This document shows positions 9,977-21,029 of a stretch of DNA of 64,000 nucleotides, piece by piece. The stretch comes from Paralithodes platypus (lineage: Eukaryota > Arthropoda > Malacostraca > Decapoda > Lithodidae), in assembly GCA_032716605.1 (NCBI GenBank), contig CM064530.1, positions 3,624,604-3,688,603 on the forward strand. Direction: 5' to 3'. Each line of letters starts with the position of its first letter. The stretch's first letter is position 1. Position numbers and translations under genes: made by a program. Below the pieces are notes generated by a model. It did no database searches and had not been told where the DNA came from. It saw only the letters and a program-made list of their open reading frames with translations.

Positions 9977-9978
<2 letters not shown>
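9879..9978 (-). repeat. R1 unit adjoining (GA)n
   Basis: Minus strand: TCTATTAGAATGAAATCC, TGACCACCTCGCTTGGATCG, GTGTGGTAAGTGTATCG. Here the (CT)n lies on the 5' side of the unit. A shorter related piece is at 9205-9255. Confidence 0.6.

Positions 9979-9979
<1 letters not shown>

Positions 9980-10063
<84 letters not shown>
9980..10063. repeat. (GA)n microsatellite, ~84 bp
   Basis: Uninterrupted GA. Confidence 0.98.
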
Positions 10064-10069
<6 letters not shown>

Positions 10070-10175
10070 GAAGCACATACATGAATAAATTACCCAAGGA
10101 CACAAGAAGGTACCGGAATATGAAGCCATGGCACATATTGTCTACTACTACAGTTTATTATTCAATGTGGCGACG
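10063..10175. repeat. Duplicated block next to (GA)n, copy 2
   Basis: Second copy of 9026-9150, with CTACTACTACAG instead of CTACTGCAG. Confidence 0.85.
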
Positions 10176-10944
10176 GGTGAGGGAGTGAAGAAAAGAATGA
10201 TGAAAGGGGTAGAGGGGATAGAAGAAGGAAATGGGGTAAAGGATGAGGAAGTAGAAGGAAAAGAAAGAAGGGAAGGAGGGAGAAGAGGAAATGAGGAAAA
10301 AAGGGAGAAAATGGGGAGAGAGGGGGAAGGGAAAAAATTAAGGAAAAGGGGTGAAGGATGAGGAAATAGAAGGAAAGGGAATGGAAAGAAGACATTGGGA
10401 AAGAAAGAAAGAAAAGAATGAAAAAGGGTGGTAGGAAATGCACAAAGGAAAATGGGTAAAAATATGAGAAAGTAGAAGACAAAGGAAGAGGGAGGAGGGG
10501 AAGGAGAGGAAATGAGGCAGAGATAAAGGAAAGAATGGAAGGGAAAGAAGGAAGGAAAGGGGGTAAGGAATGAGGAAGTAGAAGGAAAAGAAAGACGGGA
10601 AAGGGGAACGAAGACATTGGGAAAGAAAGAAAGGAAAGAATGAGAAAGGGTGGTAGGGAACGCACAAAGGAAAATGGGTAACATGTGAGAAAGTAAAAGA
10701 AGGGAGGAAGAGGAAATAAGGAAGAGATAAAGGAAAGAATGAAGGGAAGGGAACGAAGACATTGGGATAGAAAGAAAGAGAAGGATGGAAAGGAAAGAAG
10801 GGAAGGAAAATTGATAAAGGAGGAGTAAGTAGAAGAAAAGAGAAGTAGGGAGGGAAGAGAGAATGAGGAAAGACGGAATGGAAATAATTAGTAAAAGAAA
10901 GTCAAAAGAGAGTGAGGAAAGGGGGGAAGGGAGGAAAGAGAGAA

Positions 10945-11045
10945 TACACCTTCCTTCCCCCTTGATCTTCCAGCTAACAAACGATGCTACTAGAACACGA
11001 TATTGGGAAATTGGAGAAGCACAGTTGACCCTTACCATGCTAAGG
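10945..11045. repeat. Island repeat in polypurine tract, copy 1
   Basis: Shares TTACCATGCTAAGG-type ends and AAAC-ATGCTACTAGAAC blocks with 11288-11392. Function unknown. Confidence 0.6.
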
Positions 11046-11287
11046 TGGGGGAGGGAGAGGGAGAGAGCAAAGGAGGGGAGAAGCAAAAGAAGACGAAAGG
11101 AAGGAAGGAAGAGGAGTGGAAAGGGAAAAGATTAGTAGGAAGGAAGGAGGGTGGGCAGAAGGGAGGAAGGAAGGAGAGTGGACAGAATGAGAAGGATGGT
11201 AAAAGGAAAGAATAGAAGGGAGGAAGGAGGGTGAGAAGAAGGGAGAAAGGAAGGAAGAAGAAAGGAAGTTATGAAGAAGGCAGGAGA

Positions 11288-11385
11288 TAATACAGCTTTC
11301 CCTATCTCATAGGTAAACCAATGATACTACTGGAACCCTATAATGGGACACTAGAGAACCATAATAATGGACCCATACCATGCTA

Positions 11386-11392
<7 letters not shown>
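11288..11392. repeat. Island repeat in polypurine tract, copy 2
   Basis: Diverged copy ending CATACCATGCTAAGG, followed by a (GA)n run at 11391-11434. Confidence 0.6.
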
Positions 11393-11438
<46 letters not shown>

Positions 11439-12159
11439 CGGAGGAAAGAATGTAAGGAAGCAAAGTAGGGGGAGGTAAAAAAATTAAGAAGGAAACTATT
11501 GCCAAATCAGCGCTTGCTTACATCTTTTCAAAAACTAAATCCATCTAATTTGAAAGAGGGAGGGGTGACCAGATCATGGAAAGAAGGGTAGAAAGAACAA
11601 GGGTGATAATTATTAATAGGAAGGATAAAGGTGGGATAGTTGAGATAGGTCGCAAATATGGGATGAAGCCAGAAGGGGGAAGAGAGAAAAAAAATGTAAA
11701 ATAGAAGTAGGGATGATCACACGCTAACAAGGCTGATACGGTTTCAGAAATGGTACGAATATGATACCAAGCAAAAATACATAAATAAGAGAAGGAACGA
11801 ATGAGGATGAAGAAGGCAGGAATGAGCGCGTTGATGATTAAGAAGGGATGAGGAAGGAATGTGTGGAGAAGAAGGAAGGAATGAATGCGGGCAATGGCAA
11901 TGCAAAGGAATACAGAAGGAATGCATATAGAAGAAGGAAGGAAGGAATGAGGGTGAAGATGATGTAGAAGGAATGAAGAAGGAACGGATGTAGAGGAAAG
12001 AAGGAAGGAAAGAATGAGGGTCAAGATGATAAGGAAAGAATGCAGAGGGAACGAAGAAAAGAGGAAGGGAGAGGAAAGGAAGAAAGGAAAGAGGGCCACT
12101 ATTATGATGGAAGGCATAGGAGTAGAACATTAAAAGACAAAGAGAATGCAGAGGAAAGC

Positions 12160-12357
12160 ACAGTATCAACCCATAGACCTTTTCCTTTCTTTTTACTCAT
12201 CATTACTGAATATACAGAGATCAATTATTAAATACTTCACAGTTCTTATTGTGTCCTTGGGAGTGATAGAACGTCCGAAAAAAATAATGCAACATGTACA
12301 TTTTCCTATATTCTTTCTCATATGCTTTCCTTTTAAAATTGGCCCGATTTGACACCC
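12160..12357 (-). mobile_element. Possible M8 end fragment
   Basis: The stretch ends ATTGGCCCGATTTGACACCC, the inverse complement of an M8 terminus. The rest of M8 is not recognisable. Confidence 0.4.
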
Positions 12358-13060
12358 TAGAGGGAAGGAAGGAAGGAGTGAGGGCAGAGAAGGAAAGAAT
12401 GGGACTAGAAACAAAAAGAAGACAAAGGCAATGAAGAGGGAAGGATGGAAGGAAGGCATGAGGACGAAGGCAATGAAAAGGGAATAAGGAAAGATTAGTA
12501 GAACAAAAGATAAGGAAGGAATGAACGGAGAAGATAGAAAGAAGGAAGAAAGAGCCCAACAAGTATAGATGAACGAATAAAACGCTAACAAGGCGAACAG
12601 GGTGGCAGAAACGATAGTGGCAGAAACGTTAGTGGCAAAAATAACACTGGACAAATGACACAAGGAAGCGGAAGAGACAAAGAAAATTACCAAACAAACA
12701 ATACATAGAAAATAGGAACCGATGTACCGGTAGTCTCTTCCCTCTCCCTCTCCCTCACCCTCTCTCCTTGCCATCGACTTAGTAGCAATCACTATAGTCT
12801 GTTTCATTTCAAGTAACGGTTAATCGCAAACTTCCCACCAAGATCTTCAGTTATTTTGAATTATGGTGATAATTATATAGACGTGGTCTTAATATGATGC
12901 AGAGACATTGAAGTTTCATATTCTTCCATTAAGTATCGATAAATTAGCTGCTAAGGGATTCAATTTACCGTCAGATGAAATGAAACAGAGTATAGTTAAT
13001 ATTTAAGATCGGACAGCCTTGTAGGGATCGCAAGGTCTGTGTAGGTCTCCGTCAGTAATG
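12358..13060. other. Low-complexity purine tract then unassigned sequence
   Basis: 12358-12560 is GGAAGGAATG-rich. From 12800 to 13010 I see no repeat family or coding signal. A partial R1 core (GGGATCGCAAGGTCTGTGTA) is at 13022-13042. Confidence 0.6.
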
Positions 13061-13170
13061 CAGTGGGGGGGACAAGAGGGTTGGTCATGTATCAGTGTGA
13101 CCCAGATGGTGACCTCATAATGCCCCCACTAACTCACCCCGCAAGTCACAGGGGCCACGGTGACCTCAAA

Positions 13171-13385
13171 GAAGAAGCTACACTCCAGCACATACAGAGA
13201 TACAGCCACATGTACACAAAACTCACACTCCCCCACATACAGAGATACAGCCACATGTACACAAAACTCTCACTCCAGCACATACAGAGATACAGCCACA
13301 TGTGCACAAAACTCACACTCCAGCACATACAGATATACAGCCACATGTACACAAAACTCACACTCCAGCACATACAGAGATACAA
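13171..13385. repeat. 45-bp minisatellite, left part
   Basis: About 4.7 copies of a 45-bp unit containing CAGCACATACAGAGATACAG and CCACATGTACACAAAACTCA. The period is a multiple of three, so repeats of 15 residues appear open on both strands. The same unit continues at 15615-15815 beyond a 2.2-kb LINE. Confidence 0.95.
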
Positions 13386-13607
13386 AGGAGTACAAAGGAA
13401 GGAAGGTATTCAAGCAACAACAGTTCCAGTGACCCTTCTAGGCTGCTTGTCCTCCAAAACACTGAGGATCAAGTGTACAAACAGTGGTTTAGAGTGGGCA
13501 AGGGAACATTGGAAAGGGAACCACTGCCTTGGAACCAATGTCCGTGGCAGGACTAGGAAGTTAGTAGGGGACATACGGGTTAGTAACTGAGGGGAGGACA
13601 AAATAAA

Positions 13608-13958
13608 GTTATTCATTTACAAACGCAGCCAGTCGCGGGTCTGATGCGAAATATTTGTCTAGGCGGAGTTTAAATGAATCAACGGTGCTGCAGTCTATAA
13701 CGTCTCGGGGAAGCCCATTCCACAAGTTGACAACTCGATTGAAGAAGAAATTCTTAGATTCGTGCGAGTTAAAAGATTTACCAATAATTTTGCAACCGTT
13801 TCCCCGCGTGTAATTAGATTGGTCGATAGTGAAGTACTTACTACAGTTCATATTGTCGATGCCTTTGATGATTTTGAACACTTGAATTAAGTCACCTCTT
13901 AATCTGCGCTGGGTTAAAGGAAATAGATTTAATTCTCTAAGACGCTCTTCGTATGGTT
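13608..13958 (-). pseudogene. L-A ORF2, C-terminal segment
   Basis: C-terminal portion of the same LINE protein as 14375-15600, separated from it by the SINE-D insertion. It reads YEERLRELNLFPLTQRRLRG, then DLIQVFKIIKGIDNMNCSKY, NYTRGNGCK, NLWNGLPRDVIDCS and ends AAFVNE-stop. This frame is open throughout, so this copy shows the intact C-terminus that is frameshifted at 4083-4597. The reading frame on the 5' side continues artificially into the SINE for about 90 residues; that part is not LINE protein. Confidence 0.88.
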
Positions 13959-14374
13959 GTTTTGTTGTTGCTGTTCCCCAAGCTGCCTGGCCAAACAGCC
14001 CCAAGGCCCCGAGCAAGGCCAAGGCCATAACCGAGCGTCCCCCACAGAACCCTCCCTGCCAACCACAATAAAGCCCGAGTGACCGAAGCCACTCCATGGC
14101 GGAGAGCCGAGGAGGGCGAGGAAACGCCCGGGAAACCAAAGCCCCACCCAGGGCCCTGTGCCCCTCAGCAATTATGAAGAGAAAGTTGAGGGGCAAAGGA
14201 AAAATGTGACGCTTTGGCTTCCAATCTTGGTAGATTGGGAGGTCAATCCACGGAAGAGACGCCGTCACTTGAGATCTAGAAAATATATAAGTAAAAGGAA
14301 CAGTCAGAGTAAGCTATGGGTATGGCAGAGATCGCTCAGTTCTCACTCTGATAGACCAGCCCATCACCAGTCTC
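13959..14374 (-). mobile_element. SINE-D, (AAC)n-tailed element nested in L-A
   Basis: About 416 bases split the LINE, flanked by a 9-bp target-site duplication CGTATGGTT (13950-13958 and 14375-14383). On the minus strand it ends GGGGAACAGCAACAACAAAA and contains a GC-rich segment with GCCTTGGCCTTGCTCGGG, shared with 43877-44060. The 5' part (from 14374) has no obvious A/B boxes that I can place, so the RNA ancestor is unknown. Confidence 0.85.
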
Positions 14375-15600
14375 CGTATGGTTTGTTCTTTAGGCTAGGT
14401 ATCATTTTGGTAACTCTACGTTGAACTCGTTCTAGCTTGTTTATGTCTTTTTGGTAATAAGGGCACCAGCATTGAACGCAGTATTCCAGAAGAGGGCGGA
14501 CTAAGGAATTGTAAAGGGTTAGGATAACTTCTTTGGATTTATGCTCAAATGACCTGCCTATAAAGCCAATTATTTTGTTTGCCTTCTTAACAACTTCTGA
14601 ACATTGTTGACTCGGTTTTAGGTTACTCGATATTGTTACTCCCAGATCGGTTTCTCTGTTTACATTCTTAAGTTGAGTGCCATTCATCGAATAGTTTGCT
14701 TTCTCATTTAGGTATCCGATATGTAGTACTTTACATTTATCCGCATTGAAACTCATTTGCCAAATTTGGGCCCAATGTGACAATTTATCTAGATTGTGTT
14801 GCATATCGTCAACTTGTTCTTTTGAGAGTACGCTATTTGCAATTTTTGTATCGTCAGCAAATTTTGAGATTGCACAGGTGAGACCCTCATCTATGTCGTT
14901 GATGTAAATTAGAAAGAGAATTGGTCCTAGTACCGATACCTGGGGTACCCCGCTACTTACATTGGTCCATTTAGATGCCTTACCGTTTATGACTACTCTT
15001 TGCTCTCTGTCGCTGAGCCAATTTTCTATCCATTTCAACACACCGTCTTGTATTCCATGCGCTTTTAGTTTTAGCAGTAAACGTTTGTGGGGAACTTTGT
15101 CAAAGGCCTTTTGAAAATCAAGGTATATAATCTACAGCTTTACTCTCATCGTAGAGGTTGAGGATATCGTGGAAGAAGTCTAAGAGGTTTGTTAAACAGG
15201 AACGTTTTTTACGAAAGCCGTGTTGAGTATCTTTAAGTATGTTATTTTCCTCTAAGTGATTTACGAGTCTGTCTCTTATGACCGTTTCTAGCATTTTACA
15301 TACAACTGAGGTTAAGCTAATTGGACGATAGTTACTGGGTAGGGATTTGCTGCCTTTTTTTGAATATCGGTGTTACGTTGGCTATCTTCCACTGATCAGG
15401 CATAGTTCCAGACTGCAAGGATTTATTGAATAGTAATGTCATTCACGTCAGTGGTTTGGAGAGCTCATCCTTAGCTTCCTTTAGAACTCTAGGCGAGATT
15501 GTATCAGGTCCAGGCGTTTTATTTACCTTGAGTTTATCTAAACAATTCAATACTTCTCTCTCTGTAACGGTGATATTGCTTAGAACATCTGAATTATCAA
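14375..15600 (-). pseudogene. L-A ORF2, reverse transcriptase core
   Basis: CR1-like reverse transcriptase. From the 5' side: LNCLDKLKVNKTPGPD (15.5 kb), FQKAFDKVP (motif A, about 15.1 kb), then the open segment 14364-15041 with WIENWLSDREQRVVINGK, GVPQVSVLGPILFLIYINDI (motif B, Gly to Val change at its fifth position), FADDTK (catalytic Asp pair, residues 61-64 of that frame), WQMSFNADKCKVLHIG, NKIIGFIGRSFEHKSKE and VRPLLEYCVQCWCPYY. Frameshifts or stops lie between about 15125 and 15440. No endonuclease domain is present because the copy is 5'-truncated inside the sequence preceding the RT fingers. Confidence 0.88.
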
Positions 15601-15605
15601 TCTGA

Positions 15606-15818
15606 TAACACAATGTACACAATGTACATGTACACAAAACACTCACTCCAGCACATACAGAGATACAGCCACATATACACAAAACACTCCAGCACATACA
15701 GAGATACAGCCACATGTACACAACTCACACTCCAGCACATACAGAGATACAGCCAAATGTAAACAAAATTCACACTCCAGCACATACAGAGATACAGCCA
15801 AATGTACACATAACTTAC
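15606..15818. repeat. 45-bp minisatellite, right part
   Basis: About 4.3 copies of the unit at 13171-13385 (CACATACAGAGATACAGCCA), in the same orientation, immediately beyond the LINE 5' break. Confidence 0.93.
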
Positions 15819-15941
15819 TCAATTACACAAATATAGGTACCGAGATACAGGAATATGACATACAGACATAATTTCGATATATGCCGGTAATTACCAACAG
15901 ACATCCACATAAACAGATCAAACACAATTACCAAAAAAAAT

Positions 15942-15962
15942 ACACACACACACACACACACA
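15942..15962. repeat. (CA)n microsatellite
   Basis: Abuts the truncated 5' side of a SINE-A copy. Confidence 0.95.
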
Positions 15963-16376
15963 TGGTGATCGGTTACAAGGTGAGATGGGTATCGTACTAG
16001 TCAACCTAAGCCTTCGGGTGAGACTGGTACCGTAGTGAGAATGGTACGGTAAAGATTAACCCTAAGCCTTCGTTTCCAGATGTCGCCAATTGGCTAAAAT
16101 ACAGACTATTTTTTATTAATTTCACCACACCCCCAAACACCTCCAATGAAATTAATGAAAACATATAATTATGTGATCCACCGGGATTCGAACCTGGGTT
16201 ATCACACACAGATTTTTAAACACCTTAACCATTACACACACATCCACAGCCATTCCAACGATACATAAACACTTCAACATGCATTTCACGCACTACATTC
16301 CCAGTTAAGGAGGCTCGATAATGAGCTTAGCTCGCATTGCGTGGATTTCCCTTGACAAACAAGTGAGTGAATTACA
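15962..16376 (+). mobile_element. SINE-A, head-less copy interrupted by SINE-B
   Basis: Starts GGTGATCGGTTACAAGGTGA within the SINE-A body and ends CTTGACAAACAAG...AATTACACAC. A SINE-B copy splits the CAGACTA|CACATCCACAG region (16107-16232). Confidence 0.85.
16107..16232 (-). mobile_element. SINE-B nested in SINE-A
   Basis: Minus strand: tRNA-like head with AGGTTCGAATCCCGGTGGAT, tail ATTTCATTGGAGGTGTTTGG, ending GAAATTAATAAAAAA. In the intact SINE-A at 25636 the flanks are contiguous, so the boundaries are firm to within a few bases. Confidence 0.85.
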
Positions 16377-16391
16377 CACTTTATATCCTCG

Positions 16392-16666
16392 TAAGGGGAC
16401 ATGGGCCGTTTTTCGGGCCCCCCTTCTTCCTCATATTTAGCCACATTAGATTTCAAATTTTATGACGTTTGGCCCATTAGTTTGAAGATGTTAAGACATT
16501 TCGCCCCCATTTCTTTGTCAATATTAAGACTTATTGTGTCATTTAGGTGTCAATATTTTCCTGACGAGCGATAGCAAGCCTATAATATAAGAAGGGCGGG
16601 ACATTGGGCGGGTGTCATTTTAAGCTTGACGGAGGTATAGGGAACAAACTAAAAACCTCCCCTTAA
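16392..16666. mobile_element. M3 inverted-repeat element, short copy
   Basis: Ends TAAGGGGACATGGG / CTCCCCTTAAG. Internal blocks shared with 36121-36508: GACGTTTGGCCCATTAGTTT, CATTTAGGTGTCAATATTTT, GACGAGCGATAGCAAGCC, AAGCTTGACGGAGGTATAG. Confidence 0.75.
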
Positions 16667-16758
16667 GTGCCGCTTGTGTACCGTAAGTGATCAATAAAAT
16701 TAAACATATAATTCTAAGTGTTGTATATCATAAATGGCCAGCAGAGCACTAAAGGAAA

Positions 16759-19700
16759 GTAACCCCTTCAGCATGACGAGGTCGTGTTCGTCTTATTCTG
16801 GTTGCCATTAGACGATGTTCCTTAGCTTATAATCCACCTCTAGGATTCAAAGGGGTTAAAACGATCTCAATAAACTATCTGGATAACATAGGTCCTTCTT
16901 AATAAACTCTGAAGACAATTATGAAATTAGGTTGTTCTTAATAAACTCTTTGAATAACATAGATCCTTCTTAATAAACTCTCTGAATAACATAGATCCTT
17001 CTTAATAAACTCTGAAGACAATTATGAAATTAGGTTGTTCTTAATAAACTCTTTGAATAACATAGATCCTTCTTAATAAACTCTCTGAATAACATAGGTC
17101 CTTCTTAATAAACTCTCTGAATAACATAGGTCCTTCTTAATAAACTCTCTGAATAACATAGGTCCTTCATAATAAACTCCCTGAATAACATAGGTCCTTC
17201 TTCATAAACTCTCTGAATAACATAGATCCTTCTCAATAAACTCCCTGAATAACATAGATCCTTCTTAACAAACTCTCTGAATAACATAGATCCTTCTTAA
17301 TAAACTCCCTGAATAACATAGGTCCTTCTTAATAAACTCCCTGAATAACATAGGTCCTTCTTAATAAACTCTCTGAATAACATAGGTCCTTCTTAATAAA
17401 CTCCCTGAATAACATAGGTCCTTCTTAATAAACTCTCTGAATAACATAGATCCTTCTTAATAAACTCCCTGAATAACATAGGTCCTTCTTAATAAACTCT
17501 CTGAATAACATAGATCCTTCTTAATAAACTCTTTGAAAAACATAGATCCTTCTTAATAAACTCTCTGAATAACATAGATCCTTCTTAATAAACTCTCTGA
17601 ATAACATAGGTCCTTCTTAATAAACTCTCTGAATAACATAGATCCTTCTTAATAAACTCTCTGAATAACATAGATCCTTCTTAATAAACTTTCTGAATAA
17701 CATAGGTCCTTCTTAATAACTCTCTGAATAACATAGGTCCTTCTTAATAAACTCCCTGAATAACATAGGTCCTTCTTAATAAACTCTCTGAATAACATAG
17801 GTCCTTCTTAATAACTCTCTGAATAACATAGGTCCTTCTTAATAAACTCTCTGAATAACATAGGTCCTTCTTAATAAACTCCCTGAATAACATAGGTCCT
17901 TCTTAATAAACTCTCTGAATAACATAGGTCCTTCTTAATAACTCTCTGAATAACATAGGTCCTTCTTAATAAACTCTCTGAATAACATAGGTCCTTCTTA
18001 ATAAACTCTCTGAATAACATAGATCCTTCTTAATAAACTATCTGAATAACACAGGTCCTTCTTAATAAACTCTCTGAATAACAGATCCTTCTTAATAAAC
18101 TCTCTGAATAACATAGGTCCTTCTTAATAAACTCTCTGAATAACATAGATCCTTCTTAATAAACTCTCTTAATAACAGATCCTTCTTAATAAACTCTCTG
18201 AATAACATAGGTCCTTCTTGATAACCCCTCTTCATAACATAGGTCCTTCTTGATAACCCCTCTTCATAACATAGGTCCTTCTTGATAACCCCTCTGAATA
18301 ACAGATCCTTCTTAATAAACTCTGAATAACATAGATCCTTCTTAATAAACTCTCTGAATAACATAGGTCCTTCTTAATAAACTCTCTGAATAACATAGGT
18401 CCTTCTTAATAAACTCTCTGAATAACAGATCCTTCTTAATAAACTCTCTGAATAACAGATCCTTCTTAATAAACTCTGAATAACATAGATCCTTCTTAAT
18501 AAACTCCCTGAATAACATAGGTCCTTCATAATAAACTCTCTGAATAACATAGATCCTTCTTAATAAACTCTCTGAATAACATAGATCCTTCATAATAAAC
18601 TCTCTGAATAACATAGATCCTTCTTAATAAACTCTCTGAATAACATAGATCCTTCATAATAAACTCTCTGAATAACATAGATCCTTCTTAATAAACTCTC
18701 TGAATAACATTGGTCCTTCATAATAAACTCTGAATAACATAGATCCTTCTTAATAAACTCTCTGAATAACATAGGTCCTTAATAAACTTTTTTAATACCA
18801 TAGGTCCTTCTTAATAAACTCTCTGAATAACATAGGTCCTTAATAAACTGTTTTAATAACATAGATCCTTCTTAATAAACTCTCTGAATAACATAGGTCC
18901 TTTGAATAACATGGGTCCTTCTTAATAAACTCTCTGATTAACATAGGTCCTTCTTAATAAACTCCCTGAATAACATAGATCCTTCTTAATAAACTCTCTG
19001 AATAACATAGGTCCTTTGAATAACATGGGTTCTCTGAAACTCTCTGATTAACATAGGTCCTTCTTAATAAACTCTCTGAATAACATAGGTCCTTCTTAAT
19101 AAACTCCCTGAATAACATAGATCCTTCTTAATAAACTCTCTGAATAACATAGGTCCTTTGAATAACATATATCCTTCTTAATAAACTCTCTGATTAACAT
19201 AGGTCCTTTGAATAACATAGATCCATCTTAATAAACTCTCTGAATAACACAGATCCTTCTTAATAAACTCTCTGAATAACATAGATCCTTCTTAATAAAC
19301 TCTCTGATTAACATAGGTCCTTCTTAATAAACTCTCTGAATAACATAGATCATTCTTAATAAACTCTCTGAATAACATAGATCCTTCTTAATAAACTCTC
19401 TGAATAACATAGATCCTTCTTAATAAACTCTCTGAATAACATAGATCCTTCTTAATAAACTCTCTGAATAACATAGATCCTTCTTAATAAACTCTCTGAA
19501 TAACACAGATCCTTCTTAATAAACTCTCTGAATAACAAAGATCCTTCTTAATAAACTCTCTGAATAACATAGATCCTTCATAATAAACTCTGAATAACAT
19601 AGATCCTTCTTAATAAACTCTCTGAATAACATAGGTCCTTCTTAATAAACTCTCTGAATAACATAGATCCTTCTTAATAAACTCTCTGAATAACATAGGT

Positions 19701-21029
19701 CCTTCTTAATAAACTCTCTGAATAACATAGATCCTTCATAATAAACTCTCTGAATAACATTGGTCCTTCATAATAAACTCTGAATAACATAGATCCTTCT
19801 TAATAAACTCCCTGAATAACATAGATCCTTCTTAATAAACTCTCTGAATAACATAGGTCCTTCATAATAAACTCTGAATAACATAGATCCTTCTTAATAA
19901 TCTCCCTGAATAACATAGGTCCTTCTTAATAAACTCTCTGAATAACATAGATCCTTCTTAATAAACTCTCTGAATAACATAGATCCTTCTTAATAAACTC
20001 TCTGAATAACATAGATCCTTCTTAATAAACTCTCTGAATAACATAGATCCTTCTTAATAAACTCTCTGAATAACATAGATCCTTCTTAATAAACTCTCTG
20101 AATAACATAGATCCTTCTTAATAAACTCTCTGAATAACATAGATCCTTCTTAATAAAAGATCCTTCTTAATAAACTCTCTGAATAACATAGATCCTTCTT
20201 AATAAACTCTCTGAATAACACAGATCCTTCTTAATAAACTCTCTGAATAACATAGATCCTTCTTAATAAACTCCCTGAATAACATAGATCCTTCTTAATA
20301 AACTCTCTGAATAACAGATCCTTCTTAATAAACTCTCTGAATAACATAGGTCCTTCCTAATAAACTCTCTGAATAACATAGGTCCTTCTTAATAAACTCT
20401 CTGATTAACATAGGTTCTTCTTAATAAACTCCCTGAATAACATAGATCCTTCTTAATAAACTCTCTGATTAACATAGGTCCTTCTTAATAAACTCTCTGA
20501 TTAACATAGGTCCTTCTTAATAAACTCTCTGAATAACATATCCTTCTTAATAAACTCTGAATAACACAGGTCCTCCTTAATAAACTCTCTGAATAACATA
20601 GATCCTTCTTAATAAACTCTCTGAATAACATAGATCCTTCATAATAAACTCTCTGATTAACATAGATCCTTCTTAATAAACTCTGAATAACACAGGTCCT
20701 TCTTAATAAACTCTCTGAATAACATTGGTCCATCTTAATAAACTCTCTGAATAACATAGGCCCTTCTTAATAAACTCTGAATAACACAGGTCCTCCTTAA
20801 TAAACTCTCTGAATAACATTGGTCCATCTTAATAAACTCTCTGAATAACATAGGCCCTTCTTAATAAACTCTCTGAATAACATTGGTCCATCTTAATAAA
20901 CTCTCTGAATAACATAGGCCCTTCTTAATAAACTCTCTGAATAACACATGCCCTTCTTAAACTGCATACCATCGTCTAATTGTAACCAGAATCAAAGGTG
21001 AAAATGGGTCATCGTGCTGAATTGGTTGA
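16759..21029. mobile_element. M1 foldback element expanded by an internal satellite array
   Basis: Left arm (16759-16867): AACCCCTTCAGCATGACGAG, ATTCTGGTTGCCATTAGACG, GTTCCTTAGCTTA. Right arm (20955-21029), read in reverse complement: AACCAATTCAGCACGATGAC, ATTCTGGTTACAATTAGACG, GTATGCAGTTTAAG. These are the two halves of an M1 element, which elsewhere is about 215 bp. Here about 4.1 kb of 32-bp satellite lies between them, at the point where other copies have only about 30 bases. Confidence 0.8.
16868..20955. repeat. 32-bp satellite array, about 130 copies
   Basis: Near-perfect tandem copies of a 32-bp unit with CCTTCTTAATAAACTCTCTG and AATAACATAG(A/G)T. Common variants have CCCTG for CTCTG, deletion of TCTC (28 bp), deletion of CAT, and AATAACTCTC lacking AA; variants cluster locally (for example short units with CCTTTGAATAACATGGG at 18.9-19.2 kb), as expected from unequal exchange. 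At the left edge a 103-bp higher-order block containing GAAGACAATTATGAAATTAG occurs twice (16911, 17014). No unique spacers and no coding function. Confidence 0.98.

Larger units (their letters stand above)
10176..12160. repeat. ~2-kb polypurine (GGAAAG/GAAGG) tract with islands
   Basis: Purine-rich plus strand assembled from GGAAAGAATG, GAAGGGAAGG and similar words. Segments of about 250 bases recur (for example GGAACGAAGACATTGGGAAAG near 10390, 10610 and 10750). A 312-residue open frame on the minus strand is Ser/Phe/Leu/Pro-rich and purely compositional. Two related non-purine islands of about 105 bases lie at 10945-11045 and 11288-11392. Confidence 0.92.
13386..15605 (-). mobile_element. 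L-A: CR1-like LINE, 5'-truncated, inserted in 45-bp minisatellite
   Basis: The 3' end at 13386 reads on the minus strand TTTGTACTCCTTTGTA, a short tandem terminal repeat. The 5' break is near 15605. Both boundaries run straight into the same 45-bp minisatellite. A SINE-D copy with target-site duplication interrupts it at 13959-14374. Total LINE sequence is about 1.8 kb. Confidence 0.88.

Noticed and set aside
10148..11086. 312-residue open frame on the minus strand
   Set aside because: Ser/Phe/Leu/Pro composition follows from polypyrimidine DNA; neighbouring phases are open as well.
13063..13590. 175-residue frame with 15-residue repeats (YRDTATCTQNSH type)
   Set aside because: A 45-bp period is a multiple of three, so any frame stays open; the second half is L-A 3' UTR.
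17105..20757. Repetitive minus-strand frames (LFREFIKKDLCYSES type)
   Set aside because: They are the 32-bp satellite read three units at a time; frames break wherever a unit has an indel.
16868..20955. Regular 32-bp repeats resembling a CRISPR array
   Set aside because: There are no unique spacers; units are contiguous and vary only by point changes and small deletions. The rest of the window is animal-type DNA.
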